Source: Paragorgia papillata
Taxonomy: Eukaryota; Cnidaria; Anthozoa; Scleralcyonacea; Coralliidae
NCBI GenBank assembly: GCA_035771165.1
Contig: JAWNZC010000322.1
Location: 6,558,501 to 6,622,500, forward strand
Reading direction: 5' to 3'
DNA: 64,000 bases
Position 1 is the first letter of the stretch; each line of letters begins with the position of its first letter. Both the position numbers and the translations under genes were made by a program. The notes under the pieces were generated by a model, which was given only the letters and a program-made list of their open reading frames with translations, ran no database searches and was not told the DNA's origin. This document shows, piece by piece, positions 22,572 through 33,639 of this stretch.

Positions 22572-23606
22572 TGGGCTTATCCATTATACATAAACAAGCA
22601 ATCAAACCACCCACCAAGCATTTTAAGACAGCTACCTACATCAATCAACAAGCGCATTTCCCTCCTCTCGTCTGACGAGCAGACATTCCATGAAACCGCA
22701 CCAATTTACCAAGATGCATTAAGGCGCAGCAATTTCAACCATGAGCTAAACTACACACAAGAAACACCACAGCAAACACGCAGGAATAGACACCGCAATA
22801 TCATCTGGTTTAACCCTCCATTTAACAAAAATGTCAAAACAAACATAGGACGCAATTTTCTTAGCCTTATTGACAAGCACTTTCCACCAGGACACAAGCT
22901 TCACAAACTTTTTAACAGAAACACAGTCAAAATTAGCTATAGTTGCATGAACAACGTCAAGTCCATTATCACGAAACATAATTCACGCACAATCAGGAAA
23001 AGCAAGCCACGAAGCATAGTTACAAGCAGTTGCAATTGCAGGATTAAGGACAATTGCCCCCTACGTAGGCAATGCATGACAAACAACATAGTATACAAGG
23101 CATCTATTTCCATAAGCAACACGAACATCACTAAGCAATACATTGGCATGACAGCAAGTACATTTAAAGAGCGATATCGTAACCATACTAAATCTTTCCA
23201 GAATAAAAAGTATTCAAATGAGACGGAACTTTCGAAATACATTTGGAATCTAAAAGAAAAAAAACAAAGTTTCGACATAACCTGGTCTATACTAAAACAC
23301 TCAATTTCCTACACGGGAGGATCAAAAAGATGCAATTTATGTTTGGATGAAAAACTTTTCATCATGAAGGCAGACAAACAACTCTTACTAAACAAAAGAT
23401 CAGAAATAGTTTCGACGTGTCGGCACAAAAATAGATTTCGGATCAACAACCTAAACAATCAAAGGAATGCGCGCAACGTTTCGACGCCCACACCCACGCT
23501 CCAAATGAATCCGCCGGACGTTTCGACGCCCACACCCACGCCCCAACTAACGCATTTAAGCAGCCCACTAACCGATATTTTTCAGTCGCCTGATGATCCC
23601 GTTTAG
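22572..23606 (+). pseudogene. Penelope-like element fragment: RT C-terminal end and GIY-YIG endonuclease (copy A)
   Basis: The frame is open from 22572 to the stop at 23604-23606 (344 codons; first ATG at 22947). It begins just past the RT palm with YINKQSNHPPSILRQLP and INKRISLLSSDE, then NIIWFNPPFNKNVKTNIG, FLSLIDKHFPPGHKLHKLFN and NTVKISYSCM, all signature Penelope blocks. A Cys-rich finger (CNCRIKDNCPLRRQC) leads into the GIY-YIG endonuclease: VYKA, QYIGMTASTFKERYRNH, NETELSKYIW. The RT catalytic core is absent and AT repeats abut the 5' end. The surroundings are inverted terminal repeats (22196-22222 against 23755-23781, and a CGAAATG...TGCTCAATACC pair at about 22355 and 23690), as in elements with inverted pseudo-LTRs. 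Confidence 0.85.
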
Positions 23607-23720
23607 GGTGAAACCTCTGGTAGCGAAGACTTTAAGGTAAAACTATACTTTATACTTTGTATTTTGCTCTATCTATATATGGTATTGAGCACTCTCTAAC
23701 ATTTCGTGAACCATAACTCA

Positions 23721-23755
<35 letters not shown>

Positions 23756-24823
23756 CATTAGCGCTAACGGACACCCACGTTATATATATATATATTGATA
23801 ATATAGCTACTAATGGTATATGAGCTATCTTGTAATCTGATTGGCTGCATTACTAACTGTATATCAGCTCATATACAGCGAGTAGTGAAAAACAAAATGG
23901 CGGCGTAGTTTTCTTAAACTATTGCAGATGAAACTGTCTGGTTTTTTCAATGTATAACTCAGAAAAACTTGAGCTAAGAAAGGGAAACTATCAATTAACA
24001 CAAAATACACAACCCAAATGCACAATTTACAAAGTTAAGATGGTAAATCCACTTTAAAAACCGTCTTAAGAGTTTACAAAACCCAATTTGAATTGTCAGG
24101 TTGACAATAATGTTTTGTCAGACAAATTAAAATCCACAATAATTGAACTAACAACACATATTTATGAGTACAACCATTATTATTACTCAGCAAAGTGGGT
24201 TTTTGAAATAATTAATCATTATGGATTAAAACTGTGTTATTTTTTCAGGTTAGAAATATTGAAAAACAACGCGTAATTTTCCGCGCTATTAATTATATTT
24301 TTAGCTTCTTCGTCCATTTAAAAAAAGCCAAAGATTCACAACCACGACAGATTAAGAAATAAATCACCCACCTTTTGACTTTTTAAAGCTGTTTTTATTC
24401 TTCATTCAATCTTTTCAACGTATTTTTTGGCTCTGAGAAAAAATTCTGAAGCTGTTTTCAACTCAGCAAGAAACTTTGAAAACATCAATAAAACATACAT
24501 CTTCAGCGATTCTTTATAGAGCTGGCGACTTCATAAAACGAAATGTTTGTAGATTTCCATGACCATGTGTTTGACAGTCTTGTTTATTTTATTGCCAAGT
24601 GTTCGTGCCGTACGCTATAGAAAGCTACAACAGTGATTGTCTAGGAATATTATTATTATTGTAGTTTCAGAACTACAATAAGACTCTTACATATAATAAT
24701 TTTGGCATGCATATAATAAATAGTAATCATATGATTTTGTTCGTACAATTAAGGATTTACACTACTCGTGATATTTGAAAATTATGCCAAATTGCACTCG
24801 CCTAACGGCTCGTGCAATTTTGG

Positions 24824-24888
<65 letters not shown>

Positions 24889-24953
24889 TTGATATTCACT
24901 TAAAACTGAACATACATTGCCCGTAGGCAATCTTCAGGCAAAAGTGGAATCCG
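23607..24953. other. Inter-Penelope spacer, no gene (copy A)
   Basis: It contains the 3' inverted terminal repeat of the first Penelope fragment (to about 23782), AT repeats (23722-23754) and a long non-coding AT-rich stretch. A pair GCCAAATTGCACTCGCC / GCTCGTGCAATTTTGGC at about 24785-24824 forms a hairpin next to the large AT microsatellite. The copy B equivalent is 61780-63081. Confidence 0.5.
24825..24884. repeat. (TA)n microsatellite, expanded in copy A
   Basis: About 60 bp of alternating TA against about 20 bp at 62993-63013 in copy B, the clearest length polymorphism between the two copies. Confidence 0.9.
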
Positions 24954-25490
24954 TTAGTTCATTGAACTGTTTGCTGACGCATGCGCATAGTCTTGCGAAA
25001 GCTGGCGTGACTTTTTTTTCTTCTTCGCGCGGTGGATATTTCCCGCCAAAAATCTTCTCTGGTGGCGGCACTTGGAAAAAACTTCACATCTTTTGTTTAG
25101 CAGATTCTTCTTGTCGGCTTTAATGATGTACAACTTCTCGTAGTTGCAAAGATTACATCGCTTTCCCCCGGTTGCGTACGATGCAGCACGTCTTAAGATT
25201 GACCAGCTAATGTTATAAGGCCGTCCGCTTTGCTTCAAACCCCACACATATTTCGACAATTCCGTTTCGTTCGAGTACGTCGTGTTTTTAAGGGACTTCT
25301 GATGGTTTCTAAAGCGTTCATTGAAACTATTGGCGGTCATGCCGATATATCTCTTTGTTTCACCATTATCTCTTGCAACCACCTTCGCTTGGTATACGAC
25401 GCTGCTGATCAAGCAATTACCTCGTAGTGGACATTCGTCTTTCTTTCTGCAGTTGCATTTGTTTTCTGGTGGAGTCGCTGGTTTATCTGT
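24954..25490 (-). pseudogene. Penelope-like GIY-YIG endonuclease fragment, antisense (copy A)
   Basis: Minus-strand reading starts near TDKPATPPENKCNCRKKDE, the Cys-rich finger, and continues to the GIY-YIG domain (VVYQAK, RYIGMTANSFNERFRNH, NETELSKYVWGLK, GKRCNLCNYEKLYIIKAD). It ends SANSSMN at 24954. The upstream reverse transcriptase is missing, replaced by an AT microsatellite at 25491-25520. It differs from the sense Penelope fragment enough to be another family member. The downstream tail has CCTGAAGATTGCC, as in other Penelope 3' ends. Confidence 0.82.
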
Positions 25491-25644
25491 CTTATATATA
25501 TATATATATATTATATATATATAAAATACAGTAGATTAAAGAGATTAGTGCAATGTTTGCGAAAGAGCAATGCTTTCAGTGTTTTTGTGTTTTTGTTTGT
25601 CACTTACAGGCAGTTATTTTTGTTTATTGTTTATTGTTTTTTAG

Positions 25645-26144
25645 GTTTAAAGAAAGACTTTTTTGAAGCAGACTTCATTCCCTATCCAATGGCCTCACTT
25701 GGGATGTACCATTATCTCCCCAGCACTGGTGTTGTTGGTCCTGATGAAATAAGTTGTGGTGAACACACGGATTGGGGAGTACTTACAATCCTAATGCAAG
25801 ACAACGTTGGGGGACTGGAGATAAGAGATGAAAATGACCAGTGGATCCAAGCAGCTCCAATTCCTGGAACATTTGTTATTAATTTGGGAGATATGCTGGA
25901 AGTATGGACGAATGGTGCTTACAAAGCTACAAAACATCGCGTCAGGAAAGCACAAAGTGGAAGCGATCGCTTGTCTGTTGCATTCTTCTTTGATCCGTGC
26001 CTAGAGAGTGTGATCAAGCCAATAAAACTGGAAAAACCTCTAATAACGTTAAAGGATAGACAACGAAATTCCAACATCACAATACCTGTAACATATGGAG
26101 AATATTGTTCAGAGAAGGTCAGAGGCACATTTTTCAACAATTGA
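25645..26144 (+). CDS. 2OG-Fe(II) oxygenase, exon 2 (complete, copy A)
   Basis: This exon codes for the catalytic C-terminal half. The iron ligands of the double-stranded beta-helix fold are visible: His and Asp in GEHTDWGVLT, the distal His in KATKHRV, and the 2-oxoglutarate-binding pair RLS in SDRLSVAFFFDP. SLGMYHYLP precedes them, as in plant and fungal 2OG oxygenases. The exon begins after the acceptor AG at 25643-25644 and ends TFFNN-TGA. With the 499-bp exon 1 of copy B the total is 999 coding bases (332 residues), the usual length for the family. This exon is undamaged, although its own exon 1 (8510-12197) is broken, so it is probably expressed only if copy A represents an allele misread in exon 1, or not at all. 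Confidence 0.85.
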
Positions 26145-27018
26145 CCTGCAGTGAAACATACATGGAAAATCAATTTTTGTATTGACTATACTAATTGACT
26201 ATTCAGATTTTTAGTAGCATGCAGCTAAGGTATACATGTAGGTCCTGTGATTTGCGCTCAAACTCGATGCGGTACAAAGGTCGTGCAAGGCCAGAGGTGC
26301 AAAACCTTTGACATGTAGCTGCGTATCACATGCATGTAGTGTTATTTTATCGATAATAATATAACAATAGAGTTGATGTTCGCGGGCATAAATATGTTTT
26401 TGGCTCGACTCAGGCTCATTTTAGCCCGACCCGAAGGCGAGGGTTAAAATTAGCTCTGAGAAGGGCCATATTTTGAATTAAAATAATTAAAATAATAATT
26501 TTAGTGGGCATTTAGAAGAAAATCATAGACAGTATACGGTAAACAGTATCTTGAACAGTACCGCCTTTGCGTCGGCGTGTATTTCATTGCAACAAATATT
26601 TAAATAACTCATAACTTACATTTAACTTCGCAGAAAAACGCAACATTTGTCATCAAAACAATCTTTGCTGCAAAGTATTGACAAGAAAAGTATAAAATCC
26701 CATAAACCGAATAGTGATTTAGAACTGTTAAAACTGATAGGCTCAGATCAGTAAAAATGAAATATATACAGTAGCCCGCTGAATTCTCCATTTTAGCCCG
26801 CAAAATACCCCACAATGCCCGATAAAATTATTATAATTGTCAGTAATATGCTTGCATGGTCATATAGTCGTGGTGTAATGTCTATATCACTTTGCGCAAG
26901 TAAACACGCAGTCATTGTTGTGTAATATATCGCAAGTAACATCATTATGTAATCAGTTTATAGTTAGAGAATAGCAACTTTGCTTTCCGGCTTTACACTT
27001 GTTTAGCAGACGTGGCGC
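26145..27018. other. 3' flank of the oxygenase gene, no further gene
   Basis: This holds the presumed 3' UTR. I saw no clear AATAAA near the stop. At about 26380-26480 an inverted motif pair around CTCATTTTAGCCCGACCC...GGGTTAAAATTAGCTCTGAG suggests a small MITE. Otherwise AT-rich, non-coding. Confidence 0.45.
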
Positions 27019-27032
27019 TTGAGGTGTGTCTG

Positions 27033-27379
27033 GTCCCAGAGGTTTTCTCTCCCATAATGTAATTATAGCGGTAAGACGAAAGAGGAGAGAAAACCTCTTG
27101 TATGAAGCGATACGATGATTGATCAAACCGCTCCAATAGAATTCTAGCTGAAAAGAACGTGTTCGCCATTTCTGATTGGATAACCCTCAAACAGAGTTTT
27201 GATTCGCTAAACTCCTCATTATTACTAGGCTGATATGATTGGTGTATCAGATTAGCCTATGACATTTGTAGCCAAATATAGCCTGAATTACATGAAAGTG
27301 AGGTTCGTACCGCTTCCTACCAGAGGTTTTCTCTCCGCTCCTGTCTTACCGCTATAAAATAACGGGAGAAAACCTCTGA
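27033..27379. repeat. Pair of inverted 60-bp hairpins
   Basis: Bases 27033-27100 and 27319-27379 are each bounded by AGAGGTTTTCTCTC and its complement. The second unit is the inverse of the first (TAGCGGTAAGAC against GTCTTACCGCTA), so four copies of the terminal motif bracket a 220-bp centre. Looks like one small foldback element inserted twice or a composite. Confidence 0.65.
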
Positions 27380-28285
27380 TCCAGAGTACTGGCTGGCTGT
27401 ATATATAACATTTTATACAGACTAATTTTATCGGTGTGAAAATTTGTGTCCATACTGATAAATGTTTCTTAAATTCATTAACGATTTGTGACGTGAACTT
27501 GTGCCTTGGAGAAAAGTCTTGTATTCAAACTTACAGTTAACGCCTCGTGACTTGAGCTTCAGAGACACAAAGGCCGTAGGAAAATGTTGCATGTTAGAGT
27601 CTAGGGCTAATGGTGAGCACTACAGGCGTGAGGAATTTCTAGGGAGTCCGGGCATCTGTAACAGAAACTTTGGGTATGAGCAGTGGCAGATTAACTATAA
27701 GGGCAACTGGGGCACGTGCCCCAGGGCCCCAAGCTCCTGAGCGCCCCGCTCAAATTTGAAACGCAGAAGGAACAAGAAACTATTTCTAAAAAGAAATAGC
27801 TGTTTCGTTCCCGTCAGCGTCTTACAAGAGGGTGTTGCATGCCGATTGGGGGCAATCATGACGAAATTTAGCTCGGCCAATTCCCGCCAGTGGTCTGACG
27901 CGGCAAGGCCTACAATTTTGGAAGCAAAATTTTTTTATGGTTACGCTGTCGCGGAGAGGTAACGTTCTGCGTATAAGTACAATTGGTTGTTGGCCTACGG
28001 GGGAACTGAATTTGAACAGATTGAATTTGAACTTGATTTCTCAAACTCATTAATAATTCATGAGATAATCAATCAATCAGAAGCGGTGAATTGCACCACG
28101 TGAAGGGACTTGAAATACCAGGGAAGTACTGGGCAGAGGACTTGAAATATTATTTCCAGTCCAAGGACTTGAAATATTTCGTCAAGAACCATTTGAATAA
28201 ATAAAACAAATCAATTGTTCACACATTTCCACACACTTCCTTTAATTTATCACTCAATTTAATTCACAACTCTCTATGACATGTT
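27380..28285. other. Intergenic, one unpaired MITE end
   Basis: No gene. At 27681 there is a hAT-type terminus CAGTGGCAGATTAACT followed by GGGGCACGTGCCCC. A similar inverted terminus (CCTTAATCCGCCCATG) ends at 34655 but has no matching target duplication, so I do not join them. Short ORFs around 27501-27962 run through this repeat. Confidence 0.4.
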
Positions 28286-29588
28286 TTACTTGTAATTATG
28301 AATAGTTACATTGCAAGCGCCACTTATATTTATTGGCCGATACCCGTCGATTTCAAATTCTGATCGCTGATCTGCACTAAAAGATGACGATCCACTCTTC
28401 TTCTTATTTTCACTAGTATCAAATTTCCCTTCAACTGGGCCTAGAACCTTAGAAACAACCTGCTCCTGCTCTTCACTGACTTTTTGATAGTCGAAAAGTG
28501 CACTAGAAATATGACCAGTACGACTACGGATAAGCTTTTCTTCGACACCCTCTTGAAACAGTTTTGTAGCACATGTAATACGTAAACTATGACTTGTTTT
28601 CTTTTCAACTCCAATTGCTTCACACAGAGTCGGCACTATTTTGGCCAAGCTATGAACTCCTACAGCGGTATTTCTATAACCGAATTTGCTTTCGAATGGT
28701 TGAAAATAAAAAAGCGGTAGCGCTTACACTCAATTCACGTACAAGCTCAAAATACATCTTATACATTTTGACTAAACAACGACCGTGATCGTCTCCTGAT
28801 TTATGACAGATATGTGTAACCACTTTGCGCTTTTTTTGTCAGATCCTTTAGGCCACCGTGATAGGTTTTACAAATGTTCTCAGTATACTTAATGACGTTA
28901 TCTCCGAGTTCAAAATCTTCAAGTCTTAGCAACCTATGCTCACTAGCCCTGAGACCAAATAGTTTTCCGTTATAAAAATATAACGTATGCATCAAAGTCT
29001 TGGCTGATTTCGTGCCAAGAAGTCCTTGTTCCCACATCTTCTCTTCTTCGGTATCAGAAAATGCTTTTCGTTCTTGCTTCGTGTTCGTAATGCCTTCAGA
29101 TTGTACATCTTTCATTTCAGCGTCCAGGAGTCTACGCAGGCCACTAAAACTACATTAAAAGCACACATTAGACAACAATAACAGTCAAATATAGCTGTTT
29201 TAATTTGAAATCACAATGTTAAACATACACGTTGTTGCCTTTCTCCAACATGTTCACGTCGGTTCTGCCATGTGCTTCCAAATGTCGCTTCAAACTTGCC
29301 ACGATCTGGTAAAGTGTTTTACCCGGATACCGTTTGGAACTCTTGTCTCTCACCTCTTGGATAAATTTTCCAACCCAGAAACTCAGCGATATAGGTCTTA
29401 GGTCCACCAACTTACACTCAAGACTCTGGACGTAATCCAGGTTAACTCCGGTCAAACTTGTCACTTCTGAACCTGCCGACTTATTCTTTCTTGCATATTT
29501 CCACTCATCAAATAATTTAACGGCCCATGCGTTTTTGTAGCGTGTCGATATTGGAATGGCTTTCTCTAACAAGTCTCGTTCTTCCCCT
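28286..29588 (-). pseudogene. Crypton-type tyrosine recombinase (DUF3504-like), two homopolymer frameshifts
   Basis: Tyrosine recombinases cut and rejoin DNA through a covalent tyrosine intermediate. Minus-strand exon 1 (29588-29231: LFDEWKYARKNK, ISLSFWVGKFIQEVRDK, LYQIVASLKRHLEAHG) is followed by a GT-AG intron (29230-29150). The next exon has FSGLRRLLDAEMK, LFGLRASEHRLLRL (first catalytic Arg) and YHGGLKDL. An extra A in the A7 run near 28837 breaks the frame; the shifted frame reads ICHKSGDDHGRCLVKMYKMYF. An extra T in the T6 run near 28715 restores FQPFESKFGYRNTAVGVHSL and runs into the C-terminal block 28648-28286 with HSLR, RTGH and the nucleophile candidate Tyr in FDYQK. It resembles the Crypton-derived DUF3504 domain of vertebrate ZMYM/QRICH1 proteins. 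Upstream exons were not identified. Confidence 0.75.
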
Positions 29589-29660
29589 GCATTAATGCAC
29601 TAATTCATTTTGGGAATACACTAAGTGATTTTGAGAAGTCATGTGAAGGCCTCCAATTCG

Positions 29661-29727
29661 GACTAGACCGGGTTTTCAAGTACGAGGAATTCGTTCCAGT
29701 CCGAGTACTTGAAAACCCGGTCTAGTC
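29661..29727. repeat. 67-bp palindrome
   Basis: Arms GACTAGACCGGGTTTTCAAG+TAC (29661-29683) and its exact inverse (29705-29727), with a 21-bp loop. Weaker pairing extends outward to GGCC near 29649 and 29739. Probably a small MITE. Confidence 0.85.
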
Positions 29728-29739
29728 CTCATTGTCGGC

Positions 29740-30459
29740 CTTTACATATTACGTCATTCAATGGAGTCGTTTTCTTGATAATCGAGCGGGACAGTCACAC
29801 TTCCTGTTTCTTTTACGCCTAGTTTATACGTCGGACAATCGTCGCATTTCAGATATTTACAGTAATTTAATCAATTAAATGGGGAGTAAATTCGTCTACG
29901 ACGTTGTATCCCTGACATCCGTCGTGATCAGACTGAAATGCGACGTCACGGCGCAACGAATTAAATGTATAAATTTCCTGCTCTTAATTTAATTTTTTGT
30001 GTTTTAATGTGCAAAACATTACATTTGTCTGAATTAATTTCGTCGTAAACGAAGTCGCATTGACAATCGACGAAGTTAATATGAATAAATTTAATATGAA
30101 TAAATAAATTTGTCTTTATAATTAAATGAGACGATTGTGCGATCTATAAACCAGGCCTTACCTGCTAGCGTCTCGCAATTTTCTTGAGAACGCAATTATT
30201 TTGGCAACGTTTTATTTGCCTCCTATATAAATGTACATGTGGCGTCAGTACGACGGAAATTTTGCAGTTATTTATATGTTTTTGCAGTTATTTATTATCG
30301 AGTCGGTTTTCTTTGTTCTTCCGAGGTCTTTATATCGCATAAAGACCTTGAATACTAATTAGATACGAAATGAAGAAAAAAACAAGGAAAATCTTTGTCT
30401 AAGGTTGAAAAAAAAGACAAAACTTTGTTGGAAAACCTCCTCGATAATAAATTAAGTCA
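29740..30459. other. Intergenic, no gene seen
   Basis: AT-rich. It contains related sequence GTCGCATTTCAG...CTGAAATGCGAC in inverted orientation (29841-29852, 29932-29945) and a short palindrome GTCTTTATATCGCATAAAGAC at about 30327. No ORF of interest. Confidence 0.45.
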
Positions 30460-30565
30460 GATAAATCCCTCGAACGTCGGGATGTATGCGATATAAACAC
30501 TCGGACGCTGCGCGTCCTCGGGTCTTTATATAGCATACATCCCTCGTTCTCGGGATTAATTTATC
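30460..30565. repeat. Inverted-repeat MITE-like palindrome
   Basis: Arms GATAAATCCCTCGAACGTCG... and its imperfect inverse ending GGGATTAATTTATC, with inner GGACGC-TGC-GCGTCC. About 106 bp, no coding. Confidence 0.65.
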
Positions 30566-30899
30566 TATTACATACATAAAATGTCGCTGTTTAGGAAAGC
30601 CGGCTACAATAGCGGTCATTTATGCCACCTATATTTAAGTTAAAATTTATTAAATAATCTTCAATCTGTGTATAATTCTTTCAAAGTTTGTATTTGATCG
30701 GAATAAATACTGGAGTGATTGAGTAGCTTTTCCAAGGCCACTGACTCGACGCGACCTTTCGGAATGCTATTCGCCCAATCTCAATATCTTTATTATTACT
30801 CGGGCTACTGTCGTAGCCGAGCCTATGTTTCGAAATGGCAATCATTACGTCATCCCATCAGGCATTGCGAAACTGATGCGTGCATGCCAAATGCTTTGT

Positions 30900-31283
30900 T
30901 TTCCTGATGTCTGATTATGGTCTGATCAAGTCTTTCTCGTCTCGGATATGTTTTGTGTGTTCACAGACATAGTTATTGGTCAGTAATGTCGCTGGCAAGT
31001 ATCTTGATATTATATACGCTTACAATCGCACATGCCGTTGATTATTAAAGTGAACTTGCAAGTGACCCCCGGTAAACATGAAGCTGTGTTGATATTTAAT
31101 ACCCGAAGAGACTTGACATATGAACGATGAACATGTGTGGAAATAATACTTTCTTTCTTTGCTTTCCTGATGTCTGACAAAGTATTTCTCGTCTCGGATG
31201 TGTTCTGTATGTTCACATACATAGTTATTGGTCAGGAATGTCGCTGGCAAGTATCTTGATATTATATACGCTTACAATCGCAC
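30900..31283 (+). repeat. Direct repeat, two units of about 125 bp
   Basis: Units at about 30900-31032 and 31163-31283 share TCCTGATGTCTGA, TTTCTCGTCTCGGAT, ACATAGTTATTGGTCAG and GTCGCTGGCAAGTATCTTGA. They are separated by 130 bp of unrelated sequence. Non-coding. Confidence 0.8.
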
Positions 31284-32460
31284 ACGCTTGACGCATACGA
31301 ACGCTGTGTACATGTGTGCAATCGTGTTTTGTTATGGCAAATTGTGTTTTCTATCGGAGAATTGGATTGTGTTTTGACTTAATTTTGTCTGTGACCAATG
31401 TGTTTAATAGACTTTAGATCTTATTAGCACTGCATGTGACAACCTGCGTATGTATATGATTGCAGCTTCGATAACACTTCAGTACCTTTTTATACTCAAA
31501 ACACTGACGTTCACGTACTATATATAGCACTGTGATTTTGCAGTAGCCCGAGTGAACGCCTGACCAGGCGTCCGCGTCTTGTTAAATCTAAAGCGCCAAC
31601 GAGCAGTTAGAATGCAATTTCGGAGAATTCAAAGAGGGGAAAGTTCCTACAGTACTATTGTATGATTCACTTCACACGGGATTGTTTACGTCGTTCAGCT
31701 AATTGTGCTAGATCAGCAATATTATTTCACTTCGTTTTGGCGTTTAACCACGCCTACAACTAATTTTTTTATGCGGAATTTTGATTTCATTGGATAAGAT
31801 CAAAGTTTTGGCTTATGCTGCCAACAACACTGCACTGCGATTGGACTATTTTCATCTGTGATGACAGTTTCTATTGTGACGTCAATGGGAAGCTAACACA
31901 GTAACAGTTTCGTTCCTGCGGGGAACGAAACAAAAAATAGGTACACAGAGTGTACATTTGTCACTGCTAATACATCTGAGTGGTTTTGCATAAACTGTGC
32001 ATTGAAAGAACAGAGCGACGGATTACTACAACATTTTTTGGCAAAAATGTGTTGACGGAAATCGTCTTAAAGCTATCGTCAGAGAGAAACGTAAGGAACT
32101 TAAAAAATTGGGCAACTTTATAAACAAATTAATGAGATTCGAAAATAGGAATATAATTCGCTATTTTTAACGTTGATGAGTAAACAAGGCGGGATGGGAA
32201 TAATGCATGGTATTGGAAAAACGGATAAGATATGAATGTTGAAAATCGGTACTGTATTGTCACGGAGTGAGCAGGAGTGGCAGAAGGTCTGGTCTATTTT
32301 GTGTTCGAGTATTACTGCCACCCCTTCCGATAGCCCGCGTTACTGTTTCTGGCGGTAGCCATAAGAGATGTGGGCTCTGCAGTAGGAACGATTGTGTTTC
32401 GACATAGTCATTAAGTAAAGTGTGAACTAAAAGGTAAAGAGTCGAGGCTTTACTACATCA
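31284..32460. other. Intergenic, no gene seen
   Basis: No coding region supported. It includes a hairpin GTTTCGTTCC-TGCG-GGGAACGAAAC at about 31908-31932. Plain AT-rich sequence otherwise. Confidence 0.45.
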
Positions 32461-32467
32461 TTGTTTT

Positions 32468-32577
32468 TAACTTTTTTTTAATTAATAATATGAACAGGTA
32501 CAGCAACTATAAAGTTTTAACTCTTTTTAATTAATAATATGAACGGATGAACAGGTACAGCAACTATAAAAAGTTCA
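32468..32577 (+). repeat. Tandem duplication of about 57 bp
   Basis: The block TTTTTAATTAATAATATGAAC...ACAGGTACAGCAACTATAAA occurs twice in succession, the second with an inserted GGATGA. Confidence 0.8.
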
Positions 32578-32869
32578 ATAATAAATTTCAAGAGCATAAA
32601 GTTCAATAAAACAAAAATAATGATAACATTAACCTAGCATCGAATAGAAAAGTGATAGTCTGGAGTATCAAACAGTTGATGTGAAACAGCTTTAAAAAAG
32701 CAGTCATGCACCTCCACCGCCAACATCAAATGGTTTCAATCCAAGTTCACTTAATCTTATTTTAATATCACAGATGGGTCTAAACCAAACATTTCTTTTG
32801 TTGTGTTATTTTCTGTTGCAAGAGGACTTGGGTTTGATTCAATATCACCGGATATTAATAACTTTCTTC

Positions 32870-33409
32870 TTAATGCACAGAACGAAAAATTGTTTTTGGA
32901 TATACGATTGCTGACAAACCAAGAAGTTTGTGGCAATTAGTGTTTTTGCATATTCCAATACTTATTTTTGGGAAGGGTTTTATTGGGAAAGGTTGTCTTC
33001 TTTTTATTTTCAAATAACTTTTATTCAAAACCTTAGGTTTGAACAGACGTTTAACCTTATACTTTTTTAAACCCACGGCCAAATATTTGGTAAAGAAACT
33101 ATTGCTTCTATGTACATAACTCGCAAACCATGGCTTGTAATTGCTTGAAATATTATATAGCTTTGATGTCTTGGGAACAGATTTTCTTATAACAGACTTA
33201 ACCTTTTGTTTTAACGATCTTTTCCCCAAGCAAGACATTACTTTTTTCATGTTTACTGTTGAAGGTTCTCGATCACGAATGTCTAAATCTCTTACTATAA
33301 AGTTTTGACGAACTAGTAAATTGCCTGTTTGTTGATCTACTAGTGAAGGCAAACAAAAGTGGCATATACCCAGTCGCTGTTTTCGTAATAACAATACTCG
33401 ATTTATCAA
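32870..33409 (-). CDS. Unrecognised 179-residue ORF
   Basis: Minus-strand ORF with an ATG start, strongly basic (runs such as LKKYKVKRLFKPKV and KIKRRQPFP), with one possible CHFC pair near residue 16 and CKNTNCHK near the end. I recognise no domain. It is the longest uninterrupted frame in the unique region, but the neighbourhood is AT-rich and no splice or family evidence supports it. It could be an exon of a host or mobile-element gene, or chance. Confidence 0.25.
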   Translation of the reverse strand: MINRVLLLRKQRLGICHFCLPSLVDQQTGNLLVRQNFIVRDLDIRDREPSTVNMKKVMSCLGKRSLKQKVKSVIRKSVPKTSKLYNISSNYKPWFASYVHRSNSFFTKYLAVGLKKYKVKRLFKPKVLNKSYLKIKRRQPFPIKPFPKISIGICKNTNCHKLLGLSAIVYPKTIFRSVH

Positions 33410-33639
33410 ACTCTATATCAATACTTATCTCACTATAAACACAATTATTTTGAACTTTACACGTAAACTTGATTAAACAAAGCCTTCGAATGTGCTTCAG
33501 CTTGGTGAATGGAGGTTTCATATTTTGTCATCTTCGGAGACGAACTACATGTAGGTCTGCTATCAGTGCTAAATATGCACTCCATCGGCATCATTCGCCA
33601 TTAGCAGTGTTGCTCTCCGAGCAAATTCTGTATTGGTTA

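Larger units (their letters stand above)
12198..25644 (+). other. 13.4-kb oxygenase intron (copy A)
   Basis: Equivalent of the copy B intron, with donor GTAAGT at 12198 and acceptor TTTTTTAG ending at 25644. It lacks the 3.96-kb segment of copy B but has the extra 13121-13918 segment. Bases 12198-13120 show no gene; they share sequence with 46865-47691 and 51652-51740. Confidence 0.75.
1..25874 (+). repeat. Copy A of a 38-kb-unit direct duplication
   Basis: This segment recurs in the same order and orientation at 38656-64000. The offset is 38655 at the left edge, 38644 at the hAT ORF, 38173-38175 over the Penelope region and 38126 at the oxygenase exon 2, so net indels sum to about 530 bp plus several large compensating events. 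Over the 323-codon hAT ORF the two copies differ by only a couple of residues. Homology starts at base 1 and is still running at 64000, so neither true edge is visible. Copy A-only blocks are 7270-7781, 8533-11715 and 13121-13918. Either a recent tandem duplication or two allelic haplotigs joined by the assembler would look like this. Confidence 0.95.

Noticed and set aside
23590..23625. CCTGATGATCCC...GGGTGAAACC resembling a third hammerhead
   Set aside because: Stem II would start with a T-T mismatch, and no stem I or GTC cleavage triplet can be placed, so the core is not satisfied.
22066..25520. AT-rich repeats as a CRISPR-like or origin-like array
   Set aside because: They are plain (TA)n microsatellites of variable length without spacers.
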